Source of the DNA: JABFSM01 sp963762545
GTDB taxonomy: Bacteria > Gemmatimonadota > Gemmatimonadetes > Gemmatimonadales > GWC2-71-9
Length of the DNA: 64,000 nucleotides
Assembly (NCBI GenBank): GCA_963762545.1
Contig: CAVXLC010000003.1
Span: forward strand, 1 to 64,000
Reading direction: 5' to 3'
Part shown: in pieces, positions 50,779 to 60,815 of the stretch
Numbering within the stretch: position 1 is the first letter of the stretch
Layout: each line of letters starts with the position of its first letter
The notes under the pieces: model-generated
Seen by the model: only the letters and a program-made list of their open reading frames with translations
Told to the model about the DNA's origin: nothing
Databases searched by the model: none
Program-made: the position numbers and the translations under genes

Positions 50779-51351
50779 TCACATGGCCGGCGTGAACATG
50801 ATGTGCGCCTTGGGAGTGCCCGGGAACATGAGCCACGGCAGCGTCCCGGACGGCTTGTCGGAGAGCCCGGTCGAGGCGGTGGTGGCGAACGGGATGTACA
50901 CCACGTAGAGTGCCTTGGCCCCGGCCACTTCCTTCTTGACGGGATCATAGGTCCCGCCGAACAGCTGGTAGAGAATGGCAGGGGATCTCGGCATGAGCAG
51001 CTTCCCGTCCCGCACTTCCCGGAACCGCACCGTGTCCACCTGGTCGCCGGTCACCCCGGAGGCGCGCAGCGCGCGCCCGCGCGCCATGAACGGCTCCATG
51101 CTGTTGTGATAGCAGGCGATGTGGAACTCCTCGCCCTTGGGGTCATTGGCCAGGCAGATCATCTGACCCTTGCCCTCCCGGAGCACGATCAGCTTGCCGT
51201 CGGCTCCGTACCCCATCACCGTGGCATCGGCCCGGAGGCCGGGAGGCAGCGCCAGCACCGCCGCCGTGATCTGCTGCGCGCGCGGGGGTACCTGGGCGGC
51301 CAGGGGCGCCGCCGCGGCGAGGATCAGGACTGCTGCGAATCGAGCTTGCAT
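50779..51351 (-). CDS. Secreted hypothetical protein
   Basis: 190 residues with a Sec signal AVLILAAAAPLAAQ. The mature part contains ADATVMGYGADGKLIVLREG, two cysteines (MICLAND, HIACYHN) that may form a disulfide, and a C-terminal AHIMFTPAM. I do not recognise a named family. It lies 10 bases after the Tat-exported DsrE-like gene, so both are probably expressed together in the periplasm. Confidence 0.7.
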   Translation of the reverse strand: MQARFAAVLILAAAAPLAAQVPPRAQQITAAVLALPPGLRADATVMGYGADGKLIVLREGKGQMICLANDPKGEEFHIACYHNSMEPFMARGRALRASGVTGDQVDTVRFREVRDGKLLMPRSPAILYQLFGGTYDPVKKEVAGAKALYVVYIPFATTASTGLSDKPSGTLPWLMFPGTPKAHIMFTPAM

Positions 51352-51361
51352 GGGGCCCTCC

Positions 51362-52027
51362 TTAAAGAGATTCGTAGGAGCAGCCTCGCTCCTGGCACAG
51401 GCCGATGAGCATGGTGTGCGCCGGCACCAGGATGACGCCGGGATTGAGCGCAGGCTTGAGCTCCGCGTAGATCTCGGGCTCCGGGCGCTTCACGGCGGCG
51501 CCGATCCGGGCGGCCACTCCGTGGAGCGCGTTGTTGCATTGCCAGAAGAGGACGCCCCGCGCCTGCAGGGGGCGCACCCCCGCGCCGAGGGACGGCGGCA
51601 CCTTGCCCCCGTCGAGGAAGATGTTGCGCATGGCCGGCTTGCCGGTGTCGGGGTCGTTCACCTTCCAGAGCTCGCCGATGGGAAACTTCTGGTAGAGGGC
51701 GTCCGAGGCGTTGACCGGGAAGGTGTGCCCGCCGATCCCCACCACCGCGTTCAGGTCCTTGCCGCTCAGGCCATACACCGTCTGGTGCCCGTCGAGCCAG
51801 TTCCTGACCACGATGAGCCCGATGTCCATGTCGCCGAAATCGAACACCTGCTTGTGCTTCCCGGTGAGGCCGTCGAGCCAGGACATGTCCCAGCCGCCCT
51901 GGATCCCCGAGCCGGAGCCGACGCGCGTAGCCGCTCCTGCCACGCCCGGAAGGACGCCCAGCGCGGCCAACCCCGCCGCGGCGCGCGCCAGGAACCCGCG
52001 CCGTTCGATGCCGTCATGAGCCGTCAT
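51362..52027 (-). CDS. Tat-exported DsrE-like protein
   Basis: 221 residues. The N-terminus IERRGFLARAAAGLAALGVL is a twin-arginine signal. The C-terminal half resembles DsrE/DsrF-like folds: ARGVLFWQCNNALHGVA holds the Cys where sulfurtransferase members have theirs, and NPGVILVPAHTMLIGLCQER ends the fold. DsrE proteins usually are cytoplasmic sulfur carriers; an exported version implies a periplasmic thiol or cofactor role. Assignment is by fold pattern only. Confidence 0.55.
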   Translation of the reverse strand: MTAHDGIERRGFLARAAAGLAALGVLPGVAGAATRVGSGSGIQGGWDMSWLDGLTGKHKQVFDFGDMDIGLIVVRNWLDGHQTVYGLSGKDLNAVVGIGGHTFPVNASDALYQKFPIGELWKVNDPDTGKPAMRNIFLDGGKVPPSLGAGVRPLQARGVLFWQCNNALHGVAARIGAAVKRPEPEIYAELKPALNPGVILVPAHTMLIGLCQERGCSYESL

Positions 52028-52080
52028 ATCGCCTCCGGCCGTGTGAATGGATGATGAGGGAATCTAACCCGCCCGGCGGC

Positions 52081-52593
52081 CTACTCCACCGGCCGCGCCG
52101 AGGCGAGCTTGCCCGGCGCCACGGTGCCGACCGTCGCCGGACTGCCGGTCACGATGCGGCGGTGATAGTCCACCTGCCCCAGGTGGTAGGCCAGGTGGCT
52201 GGCCAGATGGGTCAGGAAGTCGCCGGTGTTGAGCCGGACCTTGGCCACCGGCTCGGGATATTCGGCGCTGAGATCGGCCGGACCCAGGGCCCGGAAGGTG
52301 AGCTGCACCGCCTTGATGGCGTCGTCCACCCGGCGCACCACCTCGGCGCGGGACAGGCCGCGGGTGGCAAATTCGGCGTCGCGGTTCCGCACGTAGGCGC
52401 TCTTGCCGAGGATCGCCCCCACGAAGTGCTGGAGGTTGCCGGCCAGGTGCAGGGCCAGGGTTCCACCCGGATTGGCAATGCCCGGCACCACTTTCCAGAG
52501 ATCGGCGTCGGTGGGGTACGCCTCGACCTCCTGGCGCAGGCTGGTGAGCTCGCGCACCATGATGCCGCCGATCGCGGCGCTCTGGGTCGTCAT
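52081..52593 (-). CDS. DinB-family protein
   Basis: 170 residues of four-helix-bundle type. Putative metal-binding histidines lie at NLQHFVGAI (His56) and in THLASHLAYHLGQVDYH (His129, 133, 137), as in DinB/DUF1572 proteins related to mycothiol- or bacillithiol-dependent enzymes. ATG 52593 overlaps the esterase stop. Substrate unknown. Confidence 0.8.
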   Translation of the reverse strand: MTTQSAAIGGIMVRELTSLRQEVEAYPTDADLWKVVPGIANPGGTLALHLAGNLQHFVGAILGKSAYVRNRDAEFATRGLSRAEVVRRVDDAIKAVQLTFRALGPADLSAEYPEPVAKVRLNTGDFLTHLASHLAYHLGQVDYHRRIVTGSPATVGTVAPGKLASARPVE

Positions 52594-53246
52594 TCGGCCT
52601 CCTGGGTGAGAGACACCAGCGTGAGGCGGTCCACCCGGTGCCCGCCGTCGAACCGGTGAATGTGGGGCGTGAGGCCGGCCGCGGCCAGCCGGGCCTGCTC
52701 CCGGTCCACGTCGGCGGCATGGATGAACTGGTCCCGGCTGCCGAACGCCAGCTCGAGGCCGGCCCGGTTGAGCACCGGCCCGTAGCGGTCCAGCGGGAGA
52801 TCCGGCGGCAGCAGCCCGCTCCACAGCATCAGGCGGGCCGCGGCGTGATTGCCGAACGCCACCCAGCGGCAGGCGGTGGCGGTGCCCTGCGAGAAGCCGT
52901 GAACCTCGATGCGCGGCTGGCCCGGAACACCCGCCAGCACCCGCCCGGCCATCAGGTCCAGGTACCGGACGTAGTCCTCGATTTCCGCGTCCCGGTCTTC
53001 CTTGGTCATCCACGATGCGCCGACCCGGCGGGCGCCCTTCTCCTCGAAATACGCGCGGGACAGCGCTTCCGGGGCCACCAGGAGCCGGCCCGGCCGGGCC
53101 ACCGGCTCGAACCAGCGCAGGAACGGGGCGGCCAGCATGCTGTAGCCGTGCAGCACGAACCAGACTTCCGAGGCGCTCTCGATCTCACCCAGGGTGAGAT
53201 ACCGCGCGGTGCGCGGCACCGTGATGTGATGGGAGACCGGCGTCAC
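52590..53246 (-). CDS. Alpha/beta hydrolase, phospholipase/carboxylesterase type
   Basis: 218 residues. Oxyanion segment FVLHGYS, nucleophile elbow HGFSQGTATACR (Ser at about 120), acid in AFGSRDQFI and catalytic His in FDGGHRVD complete the triad. No signal peptide, so it should be cytoplasmic. Starts by overlapping the mutase stop (ATGA). Confidence 0.85.
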   Translation of the reverse strand: MTPVSHHITVPRTARYLTLGEIESASEVWFVLHGYSMLAAPFLRWFEPVARPGRLLVAPEALSRAYFEEKGARRVGASWMTKEDRDAEIEDYVRYLDLMAGRVLAGVPGQPRIEVHGFSQGTATACRWVAFGNHAAARLMLWSGLLPPDLPLDRYGPVLNRAGLELAFGSRDQFIHAADVDREQARLAAAGLTPHIHRFDGGHRVDRLTLVSLTQEAE

Positions 53247-54802
53247 GCCGCGTAGCGGCCCCAGACGCCGCGCAGCACATCGCTGATTTCTCCCAGACTG
53301 GCCCGGGCCCGGACCGCCTCCACGATCGGGGGCATCAGCGGCGCGGTGCCGGCCGCCGCGGCCTCCAGCGCGGCCAGTGCCGCCTTCACCGCCGCGGCGT
53401 TCCGGCGCGACCGGGCCTCCGCGAGCCGGGCCTTTTGCCGGGCCTCGAGCCCGGCGTAGTCGGGAATCTCGATCGTCGAAGGAGGCTCGTCGGTGGTGAA
53501 CCGGTTGACCCCTACGATGGTCACCGCTCCCGCCTCCACCGCCTTCTGGACCGCGTAGGCGCTCTCCGCGATCTGTTTCTGGAAGAACCCCTGCTCGATG
53601 GCGCGGGCCGCGCCGCCCAGCGCGTCCACCTGCTCGATCAGGGCCCGCGCCTCCGCCTCGATCCGGTCGGTCAGCGCTTCGACGAAGTAGCTCCCCGCCA
53701 GCGGGTCCACCGTCCGGTCGAGCCCGCTCTCGAAGGCCAGAATCTGCTGGGTCCGGAGCGCCAGCGTGGCCGCCTCCGCGGACGGCAGGGCGAGCGCCTC
53801 GTCATAGCCGTTGGTGTGGAGCGACTGGGTACCGCCCAGCGTCGCCGCCAGCGCCTGCATGGCCACCCGCACCACGTTGTTGAGCGGCTGCTGGGCCTGG
53901 AGCGTCACCCCGCCGGTCTGGGTGTGAAAGCGGAGCTTGCAGGTGGCATCGTCGGCGCCGAACCGCTCCCGGGCCAGCCGGGCCCAGAGCCGGCGCGCGG
54001 CGCGGAACTTGGCCGCCTCCTCGAAGAGATCGTTGTGGGCGGCAAAGAAGAACGACAGCCGGGGCCCGAACTGCCCGATGGTGAGCCCGAGGGCCAGCGC
54101 GCGGCCGACGTACTCGCAGGCGTTGGCGAGGGTGAAGGCCACTTCCTGGACCGCCGTGGCCCCCGCCTCGCGCATGTGATATCCGCTGATCGAGATCGGG
54201 TTGATGCTCATGCCCTCGTCGGCGACGAACCGGAAGATGTCGGCGATGAGCCGGAGCGACGGCTCGGCCGGGAAGATGTAGGTGCCCCGCGCGATATACT
54301 CCTTCAGGATGTCGTTCTGGATCGTCCCCGAGAGCCGCGCACGGGGCACCCCGCTCTCTTCGCCGGCCACCACGTACATCGCGAGGAGGATGCCCGCCGT
54401 GGCGTTGATGGTCATCGAGGTGGACACCCGGTCGAGCGGGATGCCCTCGAACAGCGCCGCCAGGTCGTCCACCGTGTCGATGGCCACGCCCACCCGCCCG
54501 ACCTCGCCGGCCGCCATCGGATGGTCCGAGTCGAAGCCCATCTGGGTCGGGAGATCGAAGGCGGTGGAGAGGCCGGTCTGTCCCGCCGCGAGCAGGGTGC
54601 GGAACCGGCGGTTGGTCTCTTCCGCCGTGCCGAATCCGGCGTACTGCCGCATGGTCCACCGCCGGCCGGTATACATCGAGCGCTGGATGCCGCGCAGATA
54701 CGGCCAGGCGCCCGGCTCCCCCGGCGTGCCCTGCCAATCCGCCGGTCCGTAGAGCGGCTTGACCGGCAGCAGCGCCGGGTTCCCGCCGCCGGGCTCGCTC
54801 AT
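53243..54802 (-). CDS. Methylmalonyl-CoA mutase-family large subunit without B12-binding domain
   Basis: 519 residues of the catalytic TIM-barrel (TIGR00641 type). Blocks: TMRQYAGFGTAEETNRRFR, GLSTAFDLPTQMGFDSDHP, SGTIQNDILKEYIARGTYIF, SISGYHMREAGATAVQE and LGGTQSLHTNGYDEALALPS. The Tyr in RQYAGF is the residue found in methylmalonyl-CoA mutases, where isobutyryl-CoA mutases carry Phe, so methylmalonyl-CoA is the likelier substrate. The C-terminal cobalamin domain is missing and must be a separate protein, as in archaeal and IcmA/IcmB-type enzymes; it is not in this window. Other acyl-CoA mutase activities remain possible. Confidence 0.88.
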   Translation of the reverse strand: MSEPGGGNPALLPVKPLYGPADWQGTPGEPGAWPYLRGIQRSMYTGRRWTMRQYAGFGTAEETNRRFRTLLAAGQTGLSTAFDLPTQMGFDSDHPMAAGEVGRVGVAIDTVDDLAALFEGIPLDRVSTSMTINATAGILLAMYVVAGEESGVPRARLSGTIQNDILKEYIARGTYIFPAEPSLRLIADIFRFVADEGMSINPISISGYHMREAGATAVQEVAFTLANACEYVGRALALGLTIGQFGPRLSFFFAAHNDLFEEAAKFRAARRLWARLARERFGADDATCKLRFHTQTGGVTLQAQQPLNNVVRVAMQALAATLGGTQSLHTNGYDEALALPSAEAATLALRTQQILAFESGLDRTVDPLAGSYFVEALTDRIEAEARALIEQVDALGGAARAIEQGFFQKQIAESAYAVQKAVEAGAVTIVGVNRFTTDEPPSTIEIPDYAGLEARQKARLAEARSRRNAAAVKAALAALEAAAAGTAPLMPPIVEAVRARASLGEISDVLRGVWGRYAA

Positions 54803-55815
54803 CACGCCTCGTCCTGCAGCATCTCGGCCACGAACTCCACGTCGTGCTTCGATCCGATGACCAGCGGCGTGCGCTGGTGCAGCTTGGTCGGGGTCAGGTC
54901 CAGAATCCGGTGGACGCCATCGGTGGCCGCCCCGCCGGCCTGCTCCACGATCATGGCCAGCGGACTGGCCTCGTAGCAGAGCCGGAGCTTGCCCTGGGGC
55001 CGCCCGATTTCCCCCGGATAGAGGAAGATGCCGCCCGAGATGAGGTTGCGATGGAAATCCGCGACCAGCGCGCCGATGTAGCGGCTGTTCTTGCCCTTGA
55101 TCCGGTCGGGCCAGTCGCCGTGGAAGCCCCGCACGGCGCGCTGCATGCCCCGGGACCACCGCCCGAAGTAGCTCTCGTTGACGCTGTAGTACTTCCCGTT
55201 CTCGGGGATCCGGATGTTGCGGTGCGAGAGCACGAATTCGCCGATGGTGGGATCCAGGGTGAAGCCGTGGACCCCCTGCCCGGTACTGTAGACCAGCATG
55301 ACGCTGGAGCCGTACATGACGTACCCCGCGGCGATCTGCTGGCGGCCCGGCTGGAGCACGTCTTCCATGGTGCCGTGCCCCTCCATGGACAGCCGGCGGT
55401 AGACGCTGAAGATCGTGCCGACCGGGTTGTTGTTGTCGATGTTGGAGGAGCCGTCGAGCGGATCGAACAGCACCGCGTACTTCCCGTGGGGAATGTCCTC
55501 GGCGATGGGGATCACTTCCTCGTCTTCCTCCGACGCCATCACGCAGACCCGCCCGGTGTAGCACATCGAGTTCTTGAGGGCATCGTTGGCGAAGATGTCG
55601 AGCTTCTGCTGCTCCTCGCCCTGGATGTTGGTGGCCTGGGCCGAGCCCAGAATGTTGATGATCCCGGCGCGCCGCACCGCGGAGGCGATGATCTTGGCCC
55701 CCAGCGCGATGTCGTAGAGCAGGTTGGAGAGCTCGCCGGTGGCCTCGGGGTGACGGCGCTCCTGCTCCATGATGTACCGCTCGATGGTGATGACCGAGGT
55801 CTCGGGAAACGCCAT
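54802..55815 (-). CDS. fbp: Fructose-1,6-bisphosphatase class I
   Basis: Gluconeogenic phosphatase, 337 residues. Metal and substrate sites DPLDGSSNIDNNNPVGTIFS and YIGALVADFHRNLISGGIFL, with LRLCYEASPLAMIVEQAGG near the C-terminus, are diagnostic. ATG 55815 lies 9 bases after comEC, and its stop overlaps the mutase start. Gluconeogenesis fed by succinyl-CoA from the mutase is a plausible link. Confidence 0.95.
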   Translation of the reverse strand: MAFPETSVITIERYIMEQERRHPEATGELSNLLYDIALGAKIIASAVRRAGIINILGSAQATNIQGEEQQKLDIFANDALKNSMCYTGRVCVMASEEDEEVIPIAEDIPHGKYAVLFDPLDGSSNIDNNNPVGTIFSVYRRLSMEGHGTMEDVLQPGRQQIAAGYVMYGSSVMLVYSTGQGVHGFTLDPTIGEFVLSHRNIRIPENGKYYSVNESYFGRWSRGMQRAVRGFHGDWPDRIKGKNSRYIGALVADFHRNLISGGIFLYPGEIGRPQGKLRLCYEASPLAMIVEQAGGAATDGVHRILDLTPTKLHQRTPLVIGSKHDVEFVAEMLQDEA

Positions 55816-55824
55816 GCGGTCTCC

Positions 55825-58065
55825 TCAGGGACGGATGGAATAAGTCCGGGCCGGGCGGCGGCCCCGCACCGTCATGCTTGATTCGGCGACGGACACCGTG
55901 ACGGTCCCGTCGCGGTCGGTCCGCCACACGTCGACGTGCGCTTCCGCCAGGCGCGTGAGGGTCTCGGGCGCCGGATGTCCGTACCGGTTCGGGCCCACGC
56001 TCACCACCGCGGCCCGGGGCGCGAGCTCCTCGAGCCACGGCAGGCCGCTGGACCCGCGGGAGCCGTGATGGCCCACCTTGAGCAGGTCCACCCGGCCCAC
56101 CCGCCCCGCCAGCAAGGATTCGGCGCGGACGCCGAGGTCTCCCGCGAGCAGCGCCTCGAACGAACCCGCGCGCAGCAGCAGCACCGCCGAGTCGTCGTTC
56201 AGATCGTCATGCCAGCGCGGCCAGGTGGTGTCGGGGTGAAGCACCTTGAGCACGACCCCGTCGATCAGGAGCGAATCGCCGGCCCGGGCGGGGCGCCAGG
56301 CGTATCCCCGCCGGGCCGCCAGATCCAGCAGGTCGAGATAGTGCGGCTCGGCCACCGGCTCGGCCGGCTCGAGGATGAGATCGGCCGGGACCTGCCGGAG
56401 CACCGCCGGCGCCCCGCCGACATGGTCGAGGTGTGCGTGCGAAAGCACGAACGCGGCCAGCCGCCTCACGCCGTGACGCACCAGGAACGGGAGAATCACG
56501 TCCCGGCCGGCGTCCTTCCGCTCGTCCGCCGGCCCGGCGTCCACCAGGATCCACCGGCCCGCGGGCGTCCGGATCAGGGCGGCATCTCCCTGTCCGACAC
56601 TCAGGAAATGTAGCGTGAGCCCGCCGCCATCGTCAGCCGAGAACCAGCCCCGGATCGGCAGCAGGGCCGCCCCGCCGACCACTCCCGCCAGCCATCCCGC
56701 GCGGAGCCCGGCCCGGCGCGAGGTGTTGCGCCGTCCGAGGGACCAGATGGCCGAGGCCAACAGCAGGATCCAGGGCAGCGCCGCCGCCGGCTCCGGGGTG
56801 GATTGCACCGCGCCGAACGGCAGCGCGCTCCCCGCCCGCGCCAGCGCCTCGATGGCGGCCAGCCCGAGCCCTCCGCCCTCGGCCAGGACCCGCGCCGCCG
56901 GAGCGAGGAGCGGCGCCACCACCACGCTGGCCAGCACCGCCGGAACCGCCAGCGCGGCCAGCGGCACCGCCACGAAGTTGAGCCCGATCCCGGCGAGCGC
57001 CACCGAGCCGAATGCCATCGCGGTGAGTGGCGCGGTGGCCAGCGTGGCGCCGACCGAAGCGAACAGCATGCGCCACCCCGCGCGCGGGCCGAGGGCGCGG
57101 TCGCTCCAGCGGGTGAAGGCGAGCGCGCCCCAGAAGGCCGCCGCCGAAAGCCATCCTCCCAGGTCGAACAGCGCCCACGGGTCGATCAGCGTGACGCCGA
57201 GACAGGTGACCGCGAGCAGCGGGACGGCCGCCGGCATGCGCTGGCGGCCGGTGCTCCAGCTTCCCAGCCCGCAGAGCAGCGCGGCCCGCGCCGCCGGGGC
57301 GGGCCAGCCCAGGAACGCGACGTACAGGAAGACCAGACCCGCCGCCGCGGCCGCCGCCTGACCCCGCCGGAATCGGAGGGCCCGGAGGATCAGCGTGGTC
57401 CATCCGAACACGACGCCGACGTGGAATCCGCTGATCGAAAGCAGATGCACCAGGCCCGACCGGGCGAACTCCGCATTCATCGTGGGGTCGATGCCCCCGC
57501 GCCGCCCGACCAGGAGAGCCTCCACCAGGCCGGCGCGCGCGCCATAGAGCCCCGCCACCGTCTTCGAGATCCAGGTGCGGAGCCGGTCGCCCGGTCCGGG
57601 GGTGCCCGGCAGGGGATCCAGCCGGGCCACCACCAGGATTCCATCGGGCCGTCCGCCAAACCGGGGCGCGCCGATCCACCGGCCCAGGGCCCGCCAGCGG
57701 GTGCCGGCCGCGAGCAGGTGCTGCTCCCGCACCCGGAGCGTCACGGCGCCGCGGCAACCACCCCCGAGCACCGCGGCCGCCACCACGCCGTCCTGGGCCG
57801 GCTCGAGCAGCCGAACGGTGACGGTCACCTGCGCGGCGGGCATCCGGGCGGCGCAGCTGGTCTGGGCGGCGGCGCGACTGACCGCGCCCAGGCAGAACCC
57901 GGCCGCTGCCGCCCCGGCGAGCCATCCCAGCGGGCGCCCGAAGGAAAACACCAGCAGTCCGGCGAGGACCCCAATCGCGAGTGCGGGGTCCAGAAAACGC
58001 GAGAGGCCGGTCGCGAGACCGGCCTCGAACACCAGGACCAGGAGCAGGACGGGCCGGGGCCTCAT
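55825..58065 (-). CDS. comEC: DNA uptake channel ComEC/Rec2
   Basis: 746 residues from ATG 58065. N-terminal TM helices and a DUF4131 region lead to the competence domain (HLLSISGFHVGVVFGWTTL, FLGWPAPAARAALLCGLGSW). The C-terminal metallo-beta-lactamase domain has FLSVGQGDAALIRTP, VLSHAHLDHVGG (HxHxDH) and LLKVGHHGSRGSSG. It forms the inner-membrane pore for single-stranded DNA in transformation, with a nuclease-like domain. Sits 16 bases after comFB. Confidence 0.94.
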   Translation of the reverse strand: MRPRPVLLLVLVFEAGLATGLSRFLDPALAIGVLAGLLVFSFGRPLGWLAGAAAAGFCLGAVSRAAAQTSCAARMPAAQVTVTVRLLEPAQDGVVAAAVLGGGCRGAVTLRVREQHLLAAGTRWRALGRWIGAPRFGGRPDGILVVARLDPLPGTPGPGDRLRTWISKTVAGLYGARAGLVEALLVGRRGGIDPTMNAEFARSGLVHLLSISGFHVGVVFGWTTLILRALRFRRGQAAAAAAGLVFLYVAFLGWPAPAARAALLCGLGSWSTGRQRMPAAVPLLAVTCLGVTLIDPWALFDLGGWLSAAAFWGALAFTRWSDRALGPRAGWRMLFASVGATLATAPLTAMAFGSVALAGIGLNFVAVPLAALAVPAVLASVVVAPLLAPAARVLAEGGGLGLAAIEALARAGSALPFGAVQSTPEPAAALPWILLLASAIWSLGRRNTSRRAGLRAGWLAGVVGGAALLPIRGWFSADDGGGLTLHFLSVGQGDAALIRTPAGRWILVDAGPADERKDAGRDVILPFLVRHGVRRLAAFVLSHAHLDHVGGAPAVLRQVPADLILEPAEPVAEPHYLDLLDLAARRGYAWRPARAGDSLLIDGVVLKVLHPDTTWPRWHDDLNDDSAVLLLRAGSFEALLAGDLGVRAESLLAGRVGRVDLLKVGHHGSRGSSGLPWLEELAPRAAVVSVGPNRYGHPAPETLTRLAEAHVDVWRTDRDGTVTVSVAESSMTVRGRRPARTYSIRP

Positions 58066-58081
58066 GGCCCCGCGGCGCCCC

Positions 58082-58368
58082 TCAGGGCGTGACCGCCCGC
58101 CGCCCGGCCAGCTTGCATCGGGGGGACTCCATGACCCGGCGGACGCCATCCATTACCGCCACCTCGATCGAGGCCCGATTCTGCTGCTTGTCGAGGCTGA
58201 GCTCGGTGATGACGGTGCCCTCGACGCTGGCCACGTAGCGGGCCGGCAGTCGGTTGAGCGCATACACCAGAACATCGGCCCGGCACACCTCGCAGCCGCA
58301 GAATTCCGGGAAATGCTCCCGCAAGGCGTCATAGGCTTCGGTGACGTGAGCTTCCACTTTGTTCTGGA

Positions 58369-58372
<4 letters not shown>
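58082..58372 (-). CDS. ComFB-family protein
   Basis: 96 residues. MIQNKVEAHVTEAYDALREH, then CGCEVCRADVLVYALNRLPA with Cys25, Cys27 and Cys30, plus Cys86 near the end, a likely zinc site. This is the late-competence ComFB family; cyanobacterial members bind cyclic dinucleotides and affect natural competence. It overlaps the miaB stop (ATGA) and precedes comEC directly, which supports a link to DNA uptake. Confidence 0.85.
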
Positions 58373-59675
<1,303 letters not shown>

Positions 59676-59679
<4 letters not shown>

Positions 59680-60815
59680 GGCCGGACCGAGATGCCCAGG
59701 GTAAGCAGCGTGGCGTGCTCGGTGAACCCCGGCCCGCCGTTTCGCCAGAGCCGCTGCATGGCGATGTCCACTCCCGCGCGCTCCGCCACGAACCGGAAGG
59801 ACGTGCCGATCGAGACCGCGGTCTCGCTGGTCTTGTCTCCCAGGCGGAGCGGGAACGGCAGCGTCGCGTGGCGCACGCCCAGCCGCAACGGGCGGTTCGA
59901 GATCCGTCTCCGGTCGGTGTAGTACTCGACCCCGGCGGTGAATTCGGTGGTGTTGACGCTCCCGATCCCGCCCAGTCTCACCAGGTCCGCACTGGAGGTC
60001 GACCAGTTCCGGTAGAGTCCGCTCCCCGCCACGAGCATCCGGTCTCCCAGCTGAATCCGGGCCCCGCCGGAGATGGTGAGCGGCAGCTTGGCGTTGCCCA
60101 GCGCCGCGGTATCGAGCTCCACCCGGACCCGGTCGTCGGCCCGGACCATGCCGGCGAGCGTGACGTACTTCCCGAGGCGGGCCACGACGCCGGCCGACAC
60201 GCCGAAGCCGAGGTACGAGTAGGTGAACCGCTCGCTCGCTCCGGAATAGGTGGTATCGGTGAAGGCCCGATGGCTCACGATCCGGTTGGACCCGGGGATC
60301 ATGTGCAGCCCCACGCCCCACTGCACCGCCCGCGACTGCCGCCACGCCACGGCCAGGCGGAGATCGCTCAGGCCCCCCTGCGAGGAGAGCGTGTCGAACG
60401 CCTCGACCGGCTGGCCCCGGAGCGTGAGCGTGTCACGGGAGGCGAGCACGAAGTTCCGGTCGGTATACCCGCTCGCGCTGAGCGAGACGGACAGCCGGGT
60501 GCCGCTGATCGGCCCGGCCACGAACACCCCGGGATACCGGTTGTCGCGGATGCTGGCCGAGCCCGCCGGGCTCTCGGAGTGGCGCCAGCTCTGCACCGTC
60601 TGGAAGCTCGCGTTGAGGAACAGCACCTGGCCGATGGACGCCGGGTTGAGGGCCGACTCCGCGTCGAACAACCCGAACCCCCCACCGGTGCCGGTGGCCC
60701 GGACCGAGATCGGACTGAGCGGGAGGCCGAGGCCGCGGGTCCCGAACTGGGAGGACTGCGCCGCCAGCGGCGCGGCCGCGAAACAACCGAGAACCACCAG
60801 GGTCGAGCATCGCAT
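59676..60815 (-). CDS. Outer-membrane beta-barrel protein
   Basis: 379 residues with signal VVLGCFAAAPLAAQ. The mature part reads as alternating beta strands (VFVAGPISGTRLSVSLSASG, FTAGVEYYTDRR, AVSIGTSFRFVAERAGVDIA) and ends LLTLGISVRP. The pattern resembles PorV/FadL-like barrels; DAESALNPASIG near the N-terminus is of the kind seen in UPF0164/PorV proteins. Its start shares one base with the upstream lipoprotein stop. Confidence 0.7.

Noticed and set aside
47862..50948. A 1028-residue open frame on the minus strand opposite the second Ig-repeat lipoprotein
   Set aside because: Its repetitiveness is inherited from the sense gene; no start signal or motif; composition is Arg/Gly/Asp-rich as expected for an antisense shadow.
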